Shown: piece by piece, positions 60,101 through 64,000 of the stretch
Position numbering within the stretch: the stretch's first letter is position 1
How the letters are laid out: each line of letters starts with the position of its first letter
NCBI GenBank assembly: GCA_018340375.1
Contig: JAFFJZ010000003.1
Span: 18,786,001 to 18,850,000 of the forward strand
Source of the DNA: Gonatopus flavifemur
Taxonomy: Eukaryota; Arthropoda; Insecta; Hymenoptera; Dryinidae
Reading direction: 5' to 3'
Length of the DNA stretch: 64,000 nt
Made by a program: the position numbers and the translations under genes
Notes under the pieces: model-generated
Told to the model about the DNA's origin: nothing
Databases searched by the model: none
What the model saw: only the letters and a program-made list of their open reading frames with translations

Positions 60101-63100
60101 TTCCATACCGACCACACAATCAAATTTCTTTTGTCGGGGGCTTTGTTATGTGTGTGAAATTTCTATATAGATGGGGCTTGATGGAGGGGACAAAACTTGG
60201 CGTCCGGCATCACTGCTTCCGAGTCTATGATTTTGACGTAATCTTGACGTTTTTTGACAACTTTGAAATAACACTTTTTTGACTTATCTGTTCTACTTGG
60301 GTATATGTATACATCATATGTGAGAGTTTGATTAATTCAACTGATAATTCTTATGAAAACTTGAATTGAGATTACAAAATTATCCGAGGTTAGTATTTCA
60401 TGTCTATTTCAACAATACTCATGATATATAGGAGCCTTCCGAAGTAGCTGATCTAGCTGATCGGATCAGCTTTTCAACAAATCAAAAATCAGCTCCTTTA
60501 GAAGACCCCACGAATGCTCTGATTGAATATTTTGATCACGACAAAACTGGCTACCAAGTACCGTAGAATGGAGTGAATAGAAATATGGCGGGTGAATAGA
60601 AACACCCTGAGAAAATGACAACCAGGGGAGAATGATCATTCTAAGGGTGTTCCTATTCAGCATTTATGGTCAATGTGCAACAAAGAAGTTTTTTTCATTG
60701 ATTTTACTGTGTAATATACCGATGCTCCACGTATGAACTTTGAAAGTTCATGTTAGTGCATTGGGAAACAAAGTGGAGATGAATTTTCTTCGTTGCATGT
60801 ATAAAACTGACAGCAGCCAGAAAAAAAATTAAAACCTACTCACCATGTCTCCCTTGAGGCCAGGGAACCCTCGTACTCCTGTATCACCTTTCTGTCCTTG
60901 TGGTCCTGGGAGACCATCACGACCAGGCAAGCCTGATTCACCTTTCAATCCTGGTAATCCGTCACGACCAACGCCTGGCCTACCAGCTTCACCTTTGATA
61001 CCATCCAAACCATCTCGTCCAGCAGGTCCTGGAGGACCACGGATTCCTGGCATTCCAGGCTCACCTTTCTGACCTTTTTCTGATACTTGTCCGGGTTCTC
61101 CTTTACGACCCTGATGAAATAATGCCGTATGATCACATTCCAAACTTCATTTGAATCGGGGCAGAATTCATTTGAGTTTCAATGAATTAATTACCGGGAA
61201 TCCAGGCGGACCGATGTCTCCTTTTGGTCCGTCATATCCAATCAAACCTGGCAAGCCAGACACTCCTGGTGGACCCTGATCTCCTTTCGGGCCTGATACA
61301 CCTGGTCTTCCTGGTTTTCCTTCCATACCTGGTAATCCAGGGAATCCTACGGCACCTTTTTCGCCCCTTTCTCCTTTGAGACCTGGAGGACCTTCTATTC
61401 CTGGTCGACCGGGAGACCCTGGTGTACCTCTTCTACCGGGATATCCCTTTGGACCATCGATTCCTGGTTCTCCTCTATCACCTTTCGCTCCTGGGAAACC
61501 AGGCAAACCTGGCCTACCTCCCTCTCCTGGTAATCCCGGTTCACCTAGACGAAAATTCATGTATCTTTTATCAAATGGTTTGATTTGATTATGAGTAGTG
61601 AGTTACCGGTCAATGAGTTGGTTTTGTAATGAAAATCTAAAATTTCAATATATTTCTCTGGAAAGATTTCAATCGCAATAAGAAATATTGCCAATCAAGG
61701 GCTCAGATTGAAAAAAAACACAAATTCACTTGAGAATTATTCTGAAATAGTTGAATAATGTTTTAGGAGAAAAATTTGTTGAAGGAATTTGTTGAATGTT
61801 TTTCTAAAAATGATGTGAATTGTAATTTTTGAGGTCGAATCAAGAGTCAGTTCATTAGATATGTTGGTTCCATTGAATAAAAGTATGTTAAGGCTGCTTC
61901 AGCAGTTATCATTTTTTTACGCATTCCAGGATATATTATACATCAAGGATTACCACTTTGATAAATGTGGAATGAATAGAAGTAGACAATCCATTATGAA
62001 TATTTTGAACTAAATTAAGTGGAATCAGATTTTCGTGCACTCCATGTCCGGAGCATGGAAAATATGAAATTATTATTAATTAGTTGAATGAGTGAATTTT
62101 CATCATTACGGAGGTATATTTTTCAATGATCAAGGAAAAGAATGATCACCTTTACTGCCATCTGCTCCAGGAGTACCTGGAACACCAGGTGGCCCTGGTG
62201 GTCCTATTGGTCCTGTGTCTCCTTTCTCTCCTGGGGCTCCAGGTAGTCCATTGATACCTGGGAAACCGATATCTCCTTTCTCACCAGTGAATCCTGGTAA
62301 ACCTGGATAACCAATGGCACCGTCTTTCCCTGGTGGTCCGGGAAGACCTTTTTCTCCTTTCACTCCTTGAGGACCAGGCAGTCCTGGGCTACCTTTCACC
62401 GAAATTCCGGATTCACCCTTGGTGCCTTTAGGTGCGGGAGCACCTGGGAACCCTCTAGGTCCTTCGCGTCCTGGTTCTCCTGGGAAACCCATTGGTCCCA
62501 TGTTTCCTTTTTCTCCCCGGGGACCAGGTAATCCTCTTGGACCTACTGGCCCGGGTGCACCAATTGGACCGGAAATGCCAGGTGGTCCCTATTCCACATC
62601 AAAACTTCGTTTCATATTCAGTGCATTCACTTAATATTCTGGGAAAGGTTGATTGGATAATTTGGAACGATGGATTATGGGATGATGAGTAATATGAATC
62701 ACCCACCGACAATCCTTGAAGACCTTTGTCTCCAGGTAAACCATCACGTCCTGGAGGTCCGGGTTCACCTTTTTCTCCAGGAGCACCACGATCCCCTTTG
62801 AAACCTTCGGTGAAATTGATTGGAGGACAAGAACCTGAGGGATATAAAAATTTTGTGGATGATTGCTGATCATATTTGTGATTCTTCCATAGATATACCA
62901 ACCTGCGTCACCCTTTTGACCGTATAACCCGGGTTCACCTTTCTGACCAGGTGAACCAGGGCGCCCAGGTTCTCCAGATTCTCCTTTTATGCTGGTACCT
63001 TTCTCTCCTTTGCGTCCAGGCACTCCTGGTCGACCTGGGATACCTTCTTGTCCTGGGAATCCACGATCTCCCTATGTGAAAATAATTTTCTTATTCTCAT

Positions 63101-64000
63101 AGAATTCCCAATTTCCTTATAATAATACATCGATACCAAACGGGATAGAAAAAGCTGGACCTACTCACCGGGGTTCCCTTGAGACCTGGGAATCCTTCGA
63201 ATCCCATCCTGCCTTTCTCACCAGGTGGTCCTTCAGGACCTTGTGGTCCTGGTCTTCCAACATCCCCATGTTCACCTTTTTGTCCTTTCTCAGGTTTCAA
63301 CATATCTAGCTTGATTATAGCCGGTGCGCCAGGTTCACCTTGAGGTCCTGGAGAACCAGGAATACCGTCTCTACCCTGATAAATATAGTTGAATAGTAAG
63401 ATTTCTCAAAAACCTGATACCAATAATTGATTGGAAGATCTTACCGGTGGTCCTGGGGGTCCAAGGGGTCCAGGGAGTCCATCAGCGCCCGTTTCTCCTG
63501 GGAAACCTCGTTCTCCTGGTGGACCTCGGGGTCCTGGGAGTCCAGGACTGCCATCAAATCCGCGATCTCCTTTCGCACCTCGGAGTCCAGGTAAACAGTC
63601 TTGACATCGTCCTCCGATATCACCTTTTTCACCTTGCAATCCTGGGGATCCTGGTATACCATCTCTGCCGGGGGTTCCTGGTTCTCCAGGTAAACCTGGT
63701 GCTCCTGGAGATCCAGGTATTCCATCCAGGGAATCACCTGGACGTCCTCTTACTCCCGCGTAACCTCGTTCACCTTTTTGTCCTTTTTCTCCATCCAAAC
63801 CTGGTGTTCCATCCATTCCTTTAGGTCCCTTCAATGTGGATGTACAAAAGTCACTGGATGATAACAATTGTATGTGACTCTAAGCGACAAATTCAAGCAT
63901 GAATACTCACAACGATGGATAAACCTTTCTCCCCGGGTGGCCCTCTTGGCCCGGCTGGCCCTGGGGGACCATCAAAACCGCGTGGACCCGCTTCTCCAGG
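56865..64000 (-). CDS. Type IV collagen alpha chain, 3' part (16 exons, 5' end outside window)
   Basis: Secreted basement-membrane network collagen. Exons (minus): 64000-63911 (partial), 63828-63445, 63375-63169, 63071-62903, 62834-62707, 62588-62150, 61544-61195, 61110-60844, 59504-59333, 59239-58994, 58927-58562, 58455-58240, 58156-57785, 57566-57395, 57314-57200, 57122-56865. Introns are GT-AG and all phases agree, giving 1316 residues plus TAG. About 1085 residues are Gly-X-Y with the short interruptions typical of collagen IV. The rest is a complete NC1 domain of two C4 repeats with the 12 family cysteines, ending [10 protein letters not shown]. Blocks such as [20 protein letters not shown] resemble vertebrate COL4A2 more than COL4A1 from memory. 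I do not decide between the two insect chains (viking/Col4a2 versus Col4a1). The N-terminal 7S domain and signal peptide lie beyond 64000. Confidence 0.96.
57200..57314 (-). CDS. Col IV NC1 exon (linker and start of second C4 repeat)
   Basis: [20 protein letters not shown] followed by [18 protein letters not shown]. Acceptor CTCCAG/A and donor GTACGC. Confidence 0.96.
57395..57566 (-). CDS. Col IV NC1 exon (first C4 repeat)
   Basis: [34 protein letters not shown] and PIPMMPV ending EEYIS. The MMPV methionines correspond to the region that supplies the sulfilimine Met in the family. Confidence 0.96.
57785..58156 (-). CDS. Col IV exon joining the helix to NC1
   Basis: The end of the helix (GTPGAPGAP) runs into NC1 ([33 protein letters not shown]). 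One extra Cys (PCEAAP, codon 57939-57937) sits at the helix/NC1 junction beyond the 12 conserved ones. Confidence 0.96.
58240..58455 (-). CDS. Col IV exon, 71 codons
   Basis: [16 protein letters not shown] through GDRGYPG, with a Cys-containing interruption [10 protein letters not shown]. Acceptor CTCCAG. Confidence 0.95.
58562..58927 (-). CDS. Col IV exon, 121 codons
   Basis: [18 protein letters not shown] through QKGEQGLTG, including GLPGERG. Acceptor CCCACAG and donor GTATTA. Confidence 0.95.
58994..59239 (-). CDS. Col IV exon, 81 codons
   Basis: [16 protein letters not shown] through PPGPKG with the break GPTIKIKG. The acceptor (TTGGAAAG) has a weak pyrimidine tract, but the phase and protein fit. 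Confidence 0.92.
59333..59504 (-). CDS. Col IV exon, 57 codons
   Basis: [13 protein letters not shown] through VKGDRGLPG is a perfect Gly-X-Y run. Acceptor TTTATAG and donor GTATGG. Confidence 0.94.
60060..60215. mobile_element. hAT-like MITE, 156 bp, in a collagen intron
   Basis: CAGTGATGCCAGAAAATTC pairs with the right end GGCATCACTG. The flanks CTCCCAAG and CTTCCGAG match at 6 of 8 positions. It sits in the intron 59505-60843. Confidence 0.7.
60844..61110 (-). CDS. Col IV exon, 89 codons
   Basis: [16 protein letters not shown] through FPGLKGDM, with the breaks GQVSEKG and GVGRDG. Donor GTGAGT. A 1.3-kb intron downstream contains a hAT-like MITE. Confidence 0.94.
61195..61544 (-). CDS. 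Col IV exon, 116 codons
   Basis: [16 protein letters not shown] through DIGPPGFP is almost uninterrupted Gly-X-Y. Acceptor CGTCTAG and donor GTAATT. Confidence 0.95.
62150..62588 (-). CDS. Col IV exon, 146 codons
   Basis: Starts [16 protein letters not shown] and ends TPGADGSKG. It holds the interruptions APAPKGTKG and GISVKG. Acceptor GGAATAG and donor GTGATC. Confidence 0.94.
62707..62834 (-). CDS. Col IV exon, 42 codons, with cysteine and N-glycosylation sequon
   Basis: Starts with the interruption [14 protein letters not shown], which contains one Cys and an Asn-Phe-Thr sequon, then normal Gly-X-Y. Donor GTGGGT. Confidence 0.93.
62903..63071 (-). CDS. Col IV exon, 56 codons
   Basis: Encodes [16 protein letters not shown] through LYGQKGDAG with the small break GTSIKG. 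Acceptor CACATAG; the donor GTTGGT is weak. Confidence 0.93.
63169..63375 (-). CDS. Col IV exon, 69 codons
   Basis: Begins [10 protein letters not shown] and contains a long non-collagenous interruption ([13 protein letters not shown]) before resuming Gly-X-Y. Ends GLKGTP at GTGAGT. Confidence 0.94.
63445..63828 (-). CDS. Col IV exon, 128 codons
   Basis: Begins [13 protein letters not shown] and ends PLGPPGPP at GTAAGA. It holds the interruptions RPGDSLDG and [10 protein letters not shown]; the latter carries a CxxC pair. Confidence 0.95.
63911..64000 (-). CDS. Col IV exon (partial, first in window)
   Basis: Thirty codons of Gly-X-Y ([16 protein letters not shown] and on) ending EKGLSIV at a GTGAGT donor. 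LSIV leads into a short helix interruption. The exon continues past the right edge. Confidence 0.93.

Noticed and set aside
63447..63824. 125-codon plus-strand ORF
   Set aside because: Antisense shadow of a collagen exon.

Overview
This is a window of animal nuclear DNA, AT-rich with widely spaced multi-exon genes, GT-AG introns and very many short inverted-repeat transposons. Protein similarity and gene structure point to an insect. Hymenoptera (wasp or sawfly) is my guess, but the sequence does not prove it.

Two conserved host genes can be reconstructed, both on the minus strand. (1) A complete tyrosine aminotransferase gene has 11 coding exons between 46195 (ATG) and 29752 (stop). They join in frame to 430 residues with all PLP-enzyme landmarks. 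(2) The 3' part of a type IV collagen alpha chain runs from the right edge (64000) to 56865. Its 16 exons join in frame to 1316 residues of interrupted Gly-X-Y helix followed by a complete C-terminal NC1 domain; the 5' part lies beyond the window. One enzyme works in cytosolic tyrosine breakdown and the other is a secreted basement-membrane protein. They share orientation but I see no functional link.

The third long coding region (18751 to 15959, minus) is an unbroken 930-codon Ty3/gypsy-type Pol reading frame. Its reverse transcriptase motifs are intact, while protease, RNase H and integrase active-site residues are replaced. It is the most unusual object here.

Layout: 1-15.9 kb has no recognised gene but carries palindromic MITEs. 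15.9-18.8 kb is the Pol ORF. 18.96-19.25 kb is a piggyBac-type MITE with TTAA duplications. 19.3-24.5 kb has no recognised gene. 24.5-29.2 kb is a dense nest of inverted-repeat elements, several hAT-like with perfect 8-bp target duplications and some inserted inside others. 29.7-46.2 kb is the aminotransferase gene, with elements in five of its ten introns. 46.2-56.8 kb is an intergenic stretch with scattered MITEs. 56.9-64 kb is the collagen gene.

No rRNA, convincing tRNA, CRISPR array or prokaryotic operon structure was seen. All calls come from reading the sequence; no database search was run.
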